From: Williamsia limnetica
GTDB taxonomy: Bacteria; Actinomycetota; Actinomycetes; Mycobacteriales; Mycobacteriaceae
DNA: 64,000 nucleotides
Reading direction: 5' to 3'
NCBI RefSeq assembly: GCF_003217475.1
Contig: NZ_QJSP01000005.1
Coordinates: forward strand, 248,001-312,000
Part shown: in pieces, positions 49,620 through 59,650 of the stretch
Position numbering within the stretch: the stretch's first letter is position 1
How the letters are laid out: every line of letters starts with the position of its first letter
Notes under the pieces: generated by a model
Databases searched by the model: none
What the model saw: the letters and a program-made list of their open reading frames with translations, nothing else
Told to the model about the DNA's origin: nothing
Translations under genes and position numbers: made by a program

Positions 49620-52600
49620 TCACTCCTGTGGGTTGTTGTTGCTGTTGTTCCCGCGGCGCAGCAGTTCCCGCACACTGATCTGTTCTTCCGAAGCTCCGCG
49701 AGCACGACGCCGACCACTGGACGACGCGTCCTGGGGTGCAGGTGTGGGTGTTTCCGTGCGTGGCGGTTGTTCCCGCTCGGGGGTCGGTGGCGAGGTGGGC
49801 CGCGGCGGCTGCTGTTGCGGGTTCATCTGTTCTGGGTTCAACGATGCGATCAGCGGCTGTCCACCCGTACCCGCCGGGCCCAGGTTCGGGCGGCGACGCA
49901 GCGGACTGCTCAGCTCGCCACCGGCCGAACCCGATGCCAGCGGTCCACGACCGGACGGATCTTGCCGTCCCGCAGGCACGCTACGTGGACCGGTGGGCCG
50001 GGGTTCCTGATGACGGCCATCCGGGCCGGGCGTGGGGCGGTTCGATCCGGTGGGCTGGGGACGGGGCGGTCGCCCGGGTTGGCGAGGAGGTTCAGCATCC
50101 TGACGATGACCCGGCGCGGTGCCGTTGGCGACGCCGCTCGTGGTGTCGCTGCCGGTCGCGTTGCCGGCACCCGCACGGATGACACCGCTGCCATTGGTTG
50201 CCGGTGTGTCGGTGCCGCCCAGGCGGATCCCACCTGCACCCAGACTCCAGCCGCCGGTGTCGGGGCGATTTCGGCGAGCGTTCTCGCGACTCGGGGTGCG
50301 TGGTGCGACCGGATCGGAATCCGGTGCAGGGCGACTCGGGGCGCGGCGAACCGAACCGCCGATCGGTGGCTCGCTCGGTCGATCCGACTGCGAGCGCGGT
50401 CGGATCGGATCCGGCCGGCGGTTGGGGGCGGGCCTGCCGGTGCTTTGGCCGCTGTCCGAGTCCGGGCGCACGCTGCCCATGTGCCCCGTCGAAACCCCTA
50501 CCGGGCTCGGCCGGCGTGGCGTCTGTCCGGAGTCCTGCCGTCCCACAGGCACTCCGGCGGGTCGATCGGGGAGCGGTCGAGACTCCGGGGTATTCGGGCG
50601 CTGCGAGGGGGAACCGGGCCGCTGCGGAGGTGTGGCGGGCCGCTGCGCGGGTCCTTGCGGTCGCGGCTGATCGGGCCGCGCGATGGGGCCGGACGGTCGA
50701 GCCGTACCGACGCCGGCGGGAACCGCACGTGGGCCCGCAGCGGGCTGAGTTCGCATCGCCGACGTCGGGGCCTCGGCGACCACGGTGCCTGCGCTGCGCA
50801 CCCCCTTGGTCGCGGTCATGGATCGTTTGTTGTCCAGCTCGTCGTCGAGGATGGTCTCACCGAGGCCGATCTTCTCCTGGATCACCTTCATCCAGTGCGG
50901 CGCCCACCAGCAGTCGTCGCCGAGCAGCTTCATGATCGCCGGCACCAGCAGCATGCGGATCACGGTGGCGTCGAGGATCAGGGCGGCGATCATGCCGTAC
51001 GCGATGTACTTCATCATCACGATCTCCGACAACCCGAAGGCGCCGGTGACCACCACCAGGATCGCGGCCGCGGCCGTGATGATGCGTCCGGTGTGCGCGG
51101 TGCCCTTCCTGATCGCCTCGGTGGTCGTCGCGCCCTTCTGTCGCTCCTCGACCATGCGGGAGAGCAGGAACACCTCGTAGTCCGTCGACAGCCCGTAGAT
51201 GATGGCGATGATCAGCACGAGCACCGCAGACATCAGCGGTCCGGGGGTGAAGTTCGCGATCGACGAACCGTGACCGTCGATGAAGATCCACGTCAGGATG
51301 CCCAGCGTCGAACCGAGGCCGAGTGCGGAGACCAGTGCCGCCTTGATCGGCAGCACCACCGAACCGAACGCGAGGAACATGAGCAGGCTGGTCACCATGA
51401 TCAGCAGGAAGATCATCAACGGTAGGTCGTCGAGCAGCGCGTTGATCGAGTCCTGGGTCAGCGCGGGCGTCCCGGCGACGTACATGTTGAGGCCGTCGGT
51501 GTTGATCGCGCGCAGTTCCTTGACTGCCTCGCCCGCCGTGTTCTGGTCGATCAGACCGGCCGACATCTGCACGATGTCGCCGGACGCCTCGGCGCCGTCG
51601 AGGGTGAACTCCTTGGTGAAGCCCGGGATCTTGTTCGCCTCGTCGGCGATCGTCTGGAGCTTCGCCGCGTCGTCACTGCTCTCGGGGTCGTACGAGATGA
51701 CGAGCTTGATCTCTTCGGTGCGCTCGGTGGGGAAGTAGGTGTCGAAATCCTGTTGCGCCACCCGGTTCGGGTTCTGCGGTGGCAGGTACTTCTCGGTGAT
51801 GCCGCCGAACTGGATACCCGCGAACGGGATGATCAGGGCGAGCAGCAGCAGGACAACGGGGATGGCGGTCTTGAGCGGGTGACGCATGACCCAGCTGGCG
51901 AGCTTGCCCCAGAAGCCGTCCTCGACCTCTTTCTTGGTCTTGGTGCGACGCAGGAACGAAAAGCCCCACATGTCGATCTTCGGCCCGAGGATCGACAGGA
52001 TCGCGGGCAGCACGGTGATCGAGCAGATCGCCGCCAAGGTGACCGACGCGATGGCGCCGTAGGCCACCGACTTCAGAAAGCCCTGGGGGAAGAGCAGCAG
52101 ACACGCGAGCGCGCCGACGATGATCGTCGCCGAGAACACGACGGTCTGGCCCGCGGTCATCACGGTTCGCCTGACCGCGCTCCGGGTGTCGTAGCCTTCC
52201 GCGAGCTCTTCTCGGAATCGGCTGACGATGAACAATCCGTAGTCGATGGCGATACCGAGCCCGATCAGCGTCACCACCGATTGGGCGAAGATGTTCAGTT
52301 CGGTGACCTGGGCGAGAATCTTCATGATGCCCAGCGAGCCGGCGATCGTCAGACCGCCGATGACCACCGGGAGGCAGGCGGCGATCACCCCGCCGAAGAT
52401 GAAGAACAACATGATTGCCACCAGTGGCAAGGCGATGATCTCAGCGCGTTTGATGTCTTCGTCCATGCCCGCGGACATGGCGCCGGCAACGGGTTGCAGC
52501 CCGGCCATCTGGAACTGGGTACCGGGCAGGTCGTACTTACCGCTGAGATCGTCGAAGAACGGTTCGACGATCTTGTAGTTGTTGAGGATCGTGGTGTCGT

Positions 52601-53057
52601 CGTCGCCCTTGATGCCGATGCTCACGAACGCATGCTCACGGGACTCATCGAACAACCGGGCCCGGACCTGATCTTGCGTGGCCTTGTCGAAGTCGTTTTC
52701 GGCGGCCTTGAACGGGTCGATGATGCCGGGGTCGGTGCGGTTCACGATGTCGCCGTGCTGGGCGATCAGATCCTCGATGACCGTCTCGACCTTGGCGCCG
52801 AACGCGGGGTCGTCGACCTTGGTCCCCGCGGGCGGGGTGACGAGCATGATGACGTCCGACTTGTGGTCGCGTCCGAGGACCTCGTCGGCGAGCTGGGAGC
52901 CCTCCACTGATTCCGAGCCCGGGTCGAACCATCCCGACTGGCTCAGATGCTTGTTCAGGTCGAGCCCGTACAGGCCGAGCGCGGCCATCAACGCGACCAT
53001 CACGCCGATGACCACAAAACGTAGCCGGTACACGAAGTTGCCTATGGCACCAAACAC
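49620..53057 (-). CDS. mmpL3: MmpL3-type RND transporter (trehalose monomycolate flippase)
   Basis: This 1145-residue RND protein should move trehalose monomycolate across the inner membrane for mycolic-acid envelope assembly. The proton-relay Asp-Tyr pairs are visible: Asp272-Tyr273 in GIAIDYGLF and Asp626-Tyr627 in YGLSTDYEVF. Periplasmic loops span about 40-200 and 415-545. GTG 53057 follows GGAAAGGAAG. After the last helix (near 715) comes a tail of about 380 residues, very rich in Pro, Arg and Gly, longer than that of the about 944-residue M. tuberculosis protein. Order with the NYN and trmB genes is as in mycobacteria. Confidence 0.93.
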   Translation of the reverse strand: MFGAIGNFVYRLRFVVIGVMVALMAALGLYGLDLNKHLSQSGWFDPGSESVEGSQLADEVLGRDHKSDVIMLVTPPAGTKVDDPAFGAKVETVIEDLIAQHGDIVNRTDPGIIDPFKAAENDFDKATQDQVRARLFDESREHAFVSIGIKGDDDTTILNNYKIVEPFFDDLSGKYDLPGTQFQMAGLQPVAGAMSAGMDEDIKRAEIIALPLVAIMLFFIFGGVIAACLPVVIGGLTIAGSLGIMKILAQVTELNIFAQSVVTLIGLGIAIDYGLFIVSRFREELAEGYDTRSAVRRTVMTAGQTVVFSATIIVGALACLLLFPQGFLKSVAYGAIASVTLAAICSITVLPAILSILGPKIDMWGFSFLRRTKTKKEVEDGFWGKLASWVMRHPLKTAIPVVLLLLALIIPFAGIQFGGITEKYLPPQNPNRVAQQDFDTYFPTERTEEIKLVISYDPESSDDAAKLQTIADEANKIPGFTKEFTLDGAEASGDIVQMSAGLIDQNTAGEAVKELRAINTDGLNMYVAGTPALTQDSINALLDDLPLMIFLLIMVTSLLMFLAFGSVVLPIKAALVSALGLGSTLGILTWIFIDGHGSSIANFTPGPLMSAVLVLIIAIIYGLSTDYEVFLLSRMVEERQKGATTTEAIRKGTAHTGRIITAAAAILVVVTGAFGLSEIVMMKYIAYGMIAALILDATVIRMLLVPAIMKLLGDDCWWAPHWMKVIQEKIGLGETILDDELDNKRSMTATKGVRSAGTVVAEAPTSAMRTQPAAGPRAVPAGVGTARPSGPIARPDQPRPQGPAQRPATPPQRPGSPSQRPNTPESRPLPDRPAGVPVGRQDSGQTPRRPSPVGVSTGHMGSVRPDSDSGQSTGRPAPNRRPDPIRPRSQSDRPSEPPIGGSVRRAPSRPAPDSDPVAPRTPSRENARRNRPDTGGWSLGAGGIRLGGTDTPATNGSGVIRAGAGNATGSDTTSGVANGTAPGHRQDAEPPRQPGRPPRPQPTGSNRPTPGPDGRHQEPRPTGPRSVPAGRQDPSGRGPLASGSAGGELSSPLRRRPNLGPAGTGGQPLIASLNPEQMNPQQQPPRPTSPPTPEREQPPRTETPTPAPQDASSSGRRRARGASEEQISVRELLRRGNNSNNNPQE

Positions 53058-53175
53058 CGCAGCTTCCTTTCCGTACTCGGTACGTCGTTGTAGTCGTGAT
53101 CGTTGTCGTCTGGGGCGCGACGGTCGGTGCCGTTCCGGTGTGGAACGGCCGTGTTCGTCACCGCCGAGGGTGTGG

Positions 53176-53919
53176 TCAGTTCTGGCGACCCGAGAGCAAA
53201 GCGGTGAGCGGCCGGAACGGTGCCAGCCACGCGCCTTCCTCGGGCAGCGAATCCAGGCTGATCCGTGGCAGCGGCTCACGGAAGACACCTGGGATGTCCT
53301 CTAGGTCTACAAACTCCAAACTCTCCGACGTCAGTGCCCACGCGGCGTGCTCACGGAAACCGAGCACCTGCACCGGAACACCGTCGGCGGCGACATCTTC
53401 GAGCAGCTCCCGGAAGGCCTGCCCGTCCGCCGACGCCACGATGAGGCCCGCCAGCCCCACAGTGTGCCTGCGCATCTCGATGTGGTCGAGCATGTCCGAA
53501 TCCACGTCGCTGTCCTCGTCCACCTTGGGCTTGGCGAAAACAGCGAAACCAACATTACGCAACGCCTCGACCCAGGGACGCACGACTTCGGCCGTACCTG
53601 GGGCGATGTTGGTGAAAACGGTCGCTTCCGGCACCGGGGACAGCACCGGCTTCGGTCGATTGTCGCCGTCGGCGCTCACCCGCGGGGTGGTGGCCGAGAT
53701 GTCCGCGGTCCTGGCGAGCAGCCAGCGGCCCAGAGCGTCGAAACGGGGCCGATGAGCTGCGGTGGGACGGCCGCCCAGGATCGATCCGAGGCCCATGTCC
53801 AGATTGGGGGCATCCCAGATCAGCAATACCCGGGCATCTTGACTCGCGCCGGAGATGGTGTGGGCCACGGAGGCGTCGGGTGTGCGTTCGCCGTCATCGG
53901 CGTAGGACCCAGGACTCAT
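53176..53919 (-). CDS. NYN-domain protein (Rv0207c-like)
   Basis: This 247-residue protein has a PIN-like NYN ribonuclease fold. VLLIWDAPNLDMGLG (near residue 30) carries the first metal-binding Asp, and VGLAGLIVASADGQAF (near 152) carries another. It is expected to cleave or process RNA, but activity is unproven. It sits between trmB (4-base overlap) and mmpL3 (118 bases upstream of its start) in the order conserved in mycolic-acid bacteria, suggesting a link to tRNA or envelope biology. Confidence 0.82.
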   Translation of the reverse strand: MSPGSYADDGERTPDASVAHTISGASQDARVLLIWDAPNLDMGLGSILGGRPTAAHRPRFDALGRWLLARTADISATTPRVSADGDNRPKPVLSPVPEATVFTNIAPGTAEVVRPWVEALRNVGFAVFAKPKVDEDSDVDSDMLDHIEMRRHTVGLAGLIVASADGQAFRELLEDVAADGVPVQVLGFREHAAWALTSESLEFVDLEDIPGVFREPLPRISLDSLPEEGAWLAPFRPLTALLSGRQN

Positions 53920-54728
53920 CGTGGCACCCGTGTGAGAACGAACTCAGTGACCGGACGCCCCTCGCGGGCCGCCCGTCCCTCGAACTTGGTGACCGGACGC
54001 TCGATCGAGAACGGGACCGGCTGGTCGCCGGCGATCAACAGGGACTGGCCCTCGATCACCGCGGCGATCGACTCGGCGTACTCCGCGTGGTCGGTGGCGA
54101 TGTGCAGCACGCCCCCGTCCCGCAGGACGCCCGCGATCTGTACGAGCGTTTCTGGCTGTAGGAGCCTTCGCTTGTGATGCCGGGCCTTCGGCCACGGGTC
54201 GGGGAAGAACACCCGCACCCCGGCCAGGGACGCCGGCGCCAGCATGTTCTTGAGCACGATGACGGCGTCGCCGCGGATGACGCGGATGTTGTCCAGGTCG
54301 GCGCGTTTGATGGCTCCGAGCAGCTGCGCGATGCCCGGCCGGTAGACGTCGACCGCGATCACGTCGACCTCGGGCTCGACGGCCGCCATCGCTGCGGTCG
54401 AGGTGCCCGTACCGCAGCCGATCTCGAGGATGAGGGGCGCGATCCGGCCGAACCATGCGGGTGGGTCCAGTTGTTCGGTCTCACTGACGTCCCGGCCGAT
54501 CCGCGGCCAGAGCTCTTCCCAGTTCTGCTGCTGCGCCTGCGTGAGGCTGCCGCGACGCGACCGGAAGCTGGTCACCCGCGGATAGAGACGGGCTCGCTCG
54601 CGGCGCTCCGCGTCCCGGTCTGCCTGCGCGTCGGTCACCTCGGAGACGTCGGAAGTCGATTCCGCCGCGTGTTCCAGTTCCGAATTCGGGTTCGAGCGTG
54701 GGCTTGTCACCCGGCCATAGTCCCGCAT
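53916..54728 (-). CDS. trmB: tRNA (guanine-N7-)-methyltransferase TrmB
   Basis: This 270-residue SAM-dependent methyltransferase makes m7G46 in tRNA. It has the SAM site LILEIGCGTGTSTAAMA near residue 99 and the family motif FFPDPWPKARHHKRRLLQ near 175. The C-terminal TKFE segment is near 249. An N-terminal extension of about 45 acidic/Ser-rich residues precedes the domain; the exact start (ATG 54728 or GTG 54710) is uncertain. It overlaps the NYN gene by 4 bases. Confidence 0.92.
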   Translation of the reverse strand: MRDYGRVTSPRSNPNSELEHAAESTSDVSEVTDAQADRDAERRERARLYPRVTSFRSRRGSLTQAQQQNWEELWPRIGRDVSETEQLDPPAWFGRIAPLILEIGCGTGTSTAAMAAVEPEVDVIAVDVYRPGIAQLLGAIKRADLDNIRVIRGDAVIVLKNMLAPASLAGVRVFFPDPWPKARHHKRRLLQPETLVQIAGVLRDGGVLHIATDHAEYAESIAAVIEGQSLLIAGDQPVPFSIERPVTKFEGRAAREGRPVTEFVLTRVPR

Positions 54729-54877
54729 TACTCACCGATGTGACAGCAGGGGTTTGCCAAACAGCTGCTGATCGTTATCTGGAGGTGATCGGAACCAGAA
54801 CCCGTTTCCGCGCGTCTGAGCTGGTGACGGCATATTTTCGCCACCCACGGGCCATGCCCGCAACAGACAGGGAACAG

Positions 54878-55720
54878 ATGGATCGAACCGTTGTCGGACT
54901 CTGTGGTCCGGGATACCTCGACATCGCTGCTCGGCTCGACCAGTTGTGTGCGCGTCTTCCGGACGCGGCCGGCCTGCGAAGCACAGTCGATGACCTGCAC
55001 GGACCACTGCGGGTGGCGGTCACCGGGCGCCATGGCACCGGCCGAGACACCCTCGCCCGAGCGGTGCGGCGGGTCTTCGACGTGAGCCCCATCGGCCCGG
55101 GGGACGACGACGCGGACGCCGATGCGTGGCTGTACGTGCTCGCCGGCTGGCCGCGGCCCGACGACATGGACGCACTGTCCCGGCTGGATCCGGATCGGTG
55201 TCAGGTGATCCTGGGCAAGGCCGACACCCTTGGCTCGTGGCCCGCCGCACGGGTGCGTGCCTGCGAATGCGCCGAGAAACTGGGGCAGCCTGTGCTGGCG
55301 CTCATGCCGCTGCTCGCGGTGGCCGACCTCGGCGACCCAGAAGTGGACCTGCTGACCTCCTTGGCGCGTGCCGGTGAAGTCGTGCCGCCGATGCAGGCAA
55401 CGTTCGTCGATGCGGGTGGACCGCACCAGCGGCTCGGCCGGGTCGGGCTGTTGCGAACACTCGATGCCTATGGGATCGCCTGCGTACTGGCTCTGTTCGT
55501 CGACGGCCCCATCGAGGCCGCGGAGCTGGGTGCACAACTCGTCGGCCGTAGCGGACTGCCGGCACTCGGTGAGTTCTTGACCGGCGCGGCGGGCTCGGCC
55601 GGGCGGCTGCGGTTGCGCCGGGTGGCGGATCAGCTGGAACTCGTGGCGGCCTCCGGTCTGCTCCGTGATGACATCGAGCATTTACTGGCCGGGTCCGCGC
55701 TGGCGGGAGCGGTTCGGTGA
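54878..55720 (+). CDS. GTPase-like protein with a degenerate P-loop (first of a pair, Rv0209-like)
   Basis: This 280-residue protein is related to dynamin/IniA-type GTPases. The P-loop reads TGRHGTGRDT, with Arg in place of the catalytic Lys, and GKADTLGSW resembles the NKxD base-recognition motif. The C-terminal half is helical. It overlaps the second GTPase-like gene by 4 bases, so the two are probably co-translated and may form a heterodimer. The start is uncertain: ATG 54878 has AGGGAA upstream; the frame is open to 54698. A perfect ribosome-site-like GGAGGTGATC at 54781 has no start codon at the right distance. Confidence 0.7.
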   Translation: MDRTVVGLCGPGYLDIAARLDQLCARLPDAAGLRSTVDDLHGPLRVAVTGRHGTGRDTLARAVRRVFDVSPIGPGDDDADADAWLYVLAGWPRPDDMDALSRLDPDRCQVILGKADTLGSWPAARVRACECAEKLGQPVLALMPLLAVADLGDPEVDLLTSLARAGEVVPPMQATFVDAGGPHQRLGRVGLLRTLDAYGIACVLALFVDGPIEAAELGAQLVGRSGLPALGEFLTGAAGSAGRLRLRRVADQLELVAASGLLRDDIEHLLAGSALAGAVR

Positions 55721-57138
55721 CGGTCGACGTTCAGGACATGCGCGAGGTGATCGCACAGGTCGCCGCACTCACCGGGCGGTCCGCCGCGGTCGGCGACTCC
55801 GTCGATGTGGTGGTGGCCGGGATCGGCCGGGTCGGTGTCACCGCCGTGATGTCGGCTCTAGAGAAAGCAGGATGGCCTGCAAGCGAATGGGGTCCGGGGG
55901 CAGCGGAGCCGGTGGCCGTCGCTCTGGTGATCCTCGATCCGTCGTCGGGAGTCGGATCAGGTGAACTCGAACTGCTGCGGAGAGTGCAGGATGACGCCGC
56001 AGTCGTCGCTCTGGTCTGCAACAAGATCGACGCGTTCTGGGATTGGCCGACGCTGCTGAAGGTCAATCGCGCTCTGCTCGATCCCGACGGCAGGTTTCCG
56101 ATCTTTGCCGTCTCGGCCGCCGCTGCCCTCGCGGGGCATCGAGACGAGTCAGGATTCGCGGCGCTGGAGCAGTGGATCGGCGAGCAACTCGACCCGATCT
56201 CGCGGCCGGAGCGACTGGCCACGGTGGCGGCGGAACGGGAACTGGGTGAGCTCATCGATGACCTGGCCTCCCGGGATCGCGCAGACCCGGCGACGCCGAT
56301 GCTGACCGAGCGGGCAGCTGTCCACGCGTCGCGCGATCGTGGTCGTGCCGACCGGCTCGCGGCCTTACGCGGGGGTGCCGGGCAGATCCGAGGCACTGTG
56401 CTCGCCGAGGTCGCGGGGTCCACCCGCGACATCGCTGCCGACGCGACCGGTCGCGCCGCGGAGTTGTCGCGGTCTGGCGCGGCGGATTTCGCCGACCATC
56501 TCGCAGCTCGCCTGGATCGCCTGCGGGACCGGATCCGGCGCAGGACAGCGGACGAGATCGGCGCACTCGAGGCCCGGACAATGCTCGGACTCGAGGATCC
56601 AGAACCGGCAGGGCCGCCCATTCCGCCGCCGCCGGTGGGTATGCCACCGCTGCCCAGCCAGCGTCGCGGGGCCGAAGAGGCGCTGCTGGTGGTGTTCGGG
56701 GCATCGGCCGGCCTGGGTCTCGGCCGGCTCGTCGTGACCCCCATGTCGGCTGTCGACACTCTTCAATGGATCTCGATGCCGCTGACGCTGATCCTCGGTG
56801 TCGTGATCGCGACGGGATTGGTCCGGCTGCGCAGGCTGTCCGCTCGACGCACATCGATGAGCGGCTGGGCGCAGACGGCGATCGCCGATGCCCGTTCCGG
56901 TCTCGAACAGGAGGTCTCGCGCCAGCTGCTCACGGCCGAGGCAGTGATCGGTGGTCGGGTCACCCGGCATTACGAACGCCGAGCACATCTCGCCGCCGAC
57001 CGGGTCGCCGAACTGGACCGGCAGATTCGGGAGCGTCGCCGATCGGCGACGCTCGCGCGGGAGACCGACAACACCCGGCTGGCCGCGGCGATCGACGTCC
57101 GTGACCGGATAGACCAGATCCTGGCCGATATCGACTGA
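55717..57138 (+). CDS. GTPase-like membrane protein (second of a pair, Rv0210-like)
   Basis: This 473-residue protein has an N-terminal P-loop-like fold (1-165): VVVAGIGRVGVTAVM stands where a Walker A should be but lacks the Lys, and LVCNKIDAF is a good NKxD motif. A helical region follows (170-300), then two hydrophobic segments at about 322-370 forming a membrane hairpin, and a basic C-terminal coiled coil (380-473). The layout recalls IniC/bacterial dynamin-like proteins that remodel membranes. GTG 55717 overlaps the partner gene by 4 bases. Confidence 0.75.
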   Translation: MTVDVQDMREVIAQVAALTGRSAAVGDSVDVVVAGIGRVGVTAVMSALEKAGWPASEWGPGAAEPVAVALVILDPSSGVGSGELELLRRVQDDAAVVALVCNKIDAFWDWPTLLKVNRALLDPDGRFPIFAVSAAAALAGHRDESGFAALEQWIGEQLDPISRPERLATVAAERELGELIDDLASRDRADPATPMLTERAAVHASRDRGRADRLAALRGGAGQIRGTVLAEVAGSTRDIAADATGRAAELSRSGAADFADHLAARLDRLRDRIRRRTADEIGALEARTMLGLEDPEPAGPPIPPPPVGMPPLPSQRRGAEEALLVVFGASAGLGLGRLVVTPMSAVDTLQWISMPLTLILGVVIATGLVRLRRLSARRTSMSGWAQTAIADARSGLEQEVSRQLLTAEAVIGGRVTRHYERRAHLAADRVAELDRQIRERRRSATLARETDNTRLAAAIDVRDRIDQILADID

Positions 57139-57212
57139 CGTCTGTGGAACCCGAGGGGCCGCGGCTGCGTCCAAACCATCGGACGCACCATCGACGACGC
57201 GGGGGACACGAC

Positions 57213-57560
57213 ATGGACAGCGAGTTTCTGGCCGGGCTCGGTGGGGATCCGGTGGATGGGCAGGCTGCCTATGCGCACGTCGACCCCGGCTCGGCGGGCG
57301 AGGCCTACGACAATCTCTGGATAGTCGAGAACGACCGCATCTGGGACCTGGGGCCCGCGGATGTCGACACCGACGCCGACGGCATCGCGGATTCGCTCAC
57401 GCGTCCCGGCCCAGACGGCCTCACCGTGTACACCGACAGCGATCGGGACGGGCGGGTCGATCTCATCACCGAGGTCCGAAAGGACGGCGGGTTCACCTCG
57501 CAGCGACTCGATCCGTCGAGCGGCGAGTGGATTGCCACCGATTCGGGCCGACTCGGGTGA
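57213..57560 (+). CDS. Small acidic protein with Ca2+-binding-like repeats (DUF6802-like)
   Basis: This 115-residue acidic protein has two EF-hand/thrombospondin-type loops, DVDTDADGIADS near residue 50 and TDSDRDGRVDLI near 72, each with the DxDxDG ligand spacing. No signal peptide is seen. Similar short proteins (I recall the name DUF6802) lie near mycolata envelope genes. It follows the GTPase-like pair after 74 bases and may share their transcript. ATG 57213 is preferred; the frame is open from 57144. Function unknown. Confidence 0.72.
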   Translation: MDSEFLAGLGGDPVDGQAAYAHVDPGSAGEAYDNLWIVENDRIWDLGPADVDTDADGIADSLTRPGPDGLTVYTDSDRDGRVDLITEVRKDGGFTSQRLDPSSGEWIATDSGRLG

Positions 57561-57799
57561 TTTCGCAAGCTATTCCGCCAGTTAGTGTAGTCGGTCTATA
57601 GAAACATGTAGATTTGACGACGGCTACGTTTCCTATCACTCCACATGGTGAGATGTGCCCTATTGCACGCCCCGATTGACGGGATCGGGGAATAGCGAAG
57701 TAACCTGAGAAAAAGACCCCCCACGGAGGGGCTGACCGGCGCAGACGCTCACCGCACAGCGATTTCTGCCCGGGCGGTCACCGGCAGGAGAGATAAACA
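57561..57799 (+). promoter_or_regulatory. Control region of pckG with hairpins
   Basis: This 239-base gap is AT-richer than average. It contains a TATAGA -10-like box (57597-57602), a TTGACG box (57614-57619) and two potential hairpins: CCCCGAT/ATCGGGG (57670-57690) and CCCC/GGGG (57717-57731). GGAG for pckG lies at 57786. No known riboswitch is recognised, and the exact transcript start is unclear. Confidence 0.4.
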
Positions 57800-59632
57800 A
57801 TGACCTCAGCAACAATTCCCGGTTTGGACCCCGACAGCGCGCCTACGTCGCACACCGAGTTGCTGGCGTGGGTTCGCGAGATCGCAGAGCTCACCCAACC
57901 CGACCGTGTCGAGTGGTCCGACGGCTCGGACGCCGAGTGGGACCGCCTCACCACCGAGCTGGTCGCCGCCGGCACCCTCACGAAACTCAACGAGGACAAG
58001 GCGCCGAACTCCTTCCTGGCGAACTCCGATCCTGCCGACGTCGCGCGGGTCGAATCGCGGACCTACATCTGCTCCAAGCGAGAGGTCGACGCAGGTCCGA
58101 CCAACAACTGGGTCGATCCGACCGAGATGCGCGCGACGATGACCGACCTCTACCGCGGCAGCATGCGCGGCCGCACCATGTACGTCATCCCGTTTTGCAT
58201 GGGTCCGCTGGGCTCGGACGATCCGAAGCTCGGCGTAGAGATCACCGACTCTGCCTACGTGGTGCTGTCGATGCGCGTCATGACGCGAGTCGGCCCCGAG
58301 GTCGTCGCGGCACTGGGCGAAGACCGGTTCTTCGTCAAGGCGCTGCACTCGTTGGGCGCCCCGCTCGAATCAGGCCAGGACGACGTGCCATGGCCTTGCA
58401 ACCCCGACAAATACATCACCCACTTCCCCGAGGACCGCGAGATCTGGTCGTTCGGTTCCGGTTACGGCGGCAACGCCCTGCTCGGCAAGAAGTGCTACTC
58501 GCTGCGCATCGCGTCGGCGATGGCCCACGACGAGGGCTGGCTGGCCGAGCACATGCTCATCCTCAAGCTCATCAGTCCTGAGGAGAAGGCCTACTACATC
58601 GCGGCGGCCTTCCCGAGTGCGTGTGGCAAGACCAACCTGGCGATGATCCAGCCGACGATTCCCGGCTGGCGCGCCGAGACCCTCGGCGACGACATCGCGT
58701 GGATGCGGTTCGGCGACGATGGCCGCCTGTACGCCGTGAACCCGGAGTTCGGCTTCTTCGGCGTTGCACCGGGCACCAACTACAGCTCCAACCCCAACGC
58801 CATGAAGACCATGGAGGCGGGCAACACGATCTACACGAACGTCGCCCGGACCGACGACAACAACGTGTGGTGGGAAGGCCTCGAAGGCGATCCCCAGCAC
58901 CTGATCGACTGGCGCGGCAACGACTGGACCCCGGATTCCGACACCCCGGCGGCGCACCCGAACTCGCGCTACTGCACCCCGATGAGCCAGTGCCCGATCA
59001 TGGCTCCCGAGTGGGACGACCCGAAGGGCGTTCCCATCTCCGCGATCCTGTTCGGTGGCCGCCGCAAGACCACCGTTCCGCTGGTCACCGAGGCACGCAG
59101 CTGGCAGCACGGCGTGTTCATGGGCGCCACCGTCGGCTCAGAGCAGACCGCAGCCGCAGAGGGCACCGTCGGCACGATCCGTCGCGACCCCATGGCGATG
59201 TTGCCGTTCCTCGGCTACAACGTCGGCGACTACCTCAACCACTGGATCGACCTCGGTAAGAACGCCGACGAGTCGAAGCTCCCGAAGGTGTTCTACGTCA
59301 ACTGGTTCCGCCGCGGTGCCGACAAGCGCTTCCTGTGGCCAGGATTCGGCGAGAACAGCCGCGTCCTGAAGTGGATCGTGGAGCGTATCGAGGGTAAGAC
59401 CGGCGGCATCGACACCCCCGTCGGTATCGTCGCCACCCCGGAGTCCCTCGACCTCGAAGGGCTCGACGTCTCCGAGGCGGATGTCGCAGAGGCTCTCGCC
59501 GTGAACACGGACGAGTGGCTCAATGAGATCCCCTCCATCGAGGAGTGGTTCGACTTCGTCGGCGAGAAGCTCCCCACCGGAATCAAGGACGAGTTCGACT
59601 CGCTCAAACAACGTCTGAACGCAGACAAGTAG
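57800..59632 (+). CDS. pckG: Phosphoenolpyruvate carboxykinase (GTP)
   Basis: This 610-residue GTP-dependent PEPCK interconverts oxaloacetate and PEP for gluconeogenesis, needed during growth on lipids or steroids. The active-site Cys275 lies in FPSACGKTN (P-loop), the metal-binding GDDIAWM is near 293, and the substrate loop [14 protein letters not shown] is near 313. Length matches the GTP-type enzyme of actinobacteria. ATG 57800 follows GGAGAGA. A strong intrinsic terminator follows. Neighbours match the mycobacterial pckA locus. Confidence 0.96.
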   Translation: MTSATIPGLDPDSAPTSHTELLAWVREIAELTQPDRVEWSDGSDAEWDRLTTELVAAGTLTKLNEDKAPNSFLANSDPADVARVESRTYICSKREVDAGPTNNWVDPTEMRATMTDLYRGSMRGRTMYVIPFCMGPLGSDDPKLGVEITDSAYVVLSMRVMTRVGPEVVAALGEDRFFVKALHSLGAPLESGQDDVPWPCNPDKYITHFPEDREIWSFGSGYGGNALLGKKCYSLRIASAMAHDEGWLAEHMLILKLISPEEKAYYIAAAFPSACGKTNLAMIQPTIPGWRAETLGDDIAWMRFGDDGRLYAVNPEFGFFGVAPGTNYSSNPNAMKTMEAGNTIYTNVARTDDNNVWWEGLEGDPQHLIDWRGNDWTPDSDTPAAHPNSRYCTPMSQCPIMAPEWDDPKGVPISAILFGGRRKTTVPLVTEARSWQHGVFMGATVGSEQTAAAEGTVGTIRRDPMAMLPFLGYNVGDYLNHWIDLGKNADESKLPKVFYVNWFRRGADKRFLWPGFGENSRVLKWIVERIEGKTGGIDTPVGIVATPESLDLEGLDVSEADVAEALAVNTDEWLNEIPSIEEWFDFVGEKLPTGIKDEFDSLKQRLNADK

Positions 59633-59650
59633 CAGGCAAGAAGTCGATTG

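Noticed and set aside
54781-54790. Perfect ribosome-site match GGAGGTGATC as the start signal of the first GTPase-like gene
   Set aside because: No ATG, GTG or TTG in frame at 5-10 bases downstream; the next usable start is ATG 54878.
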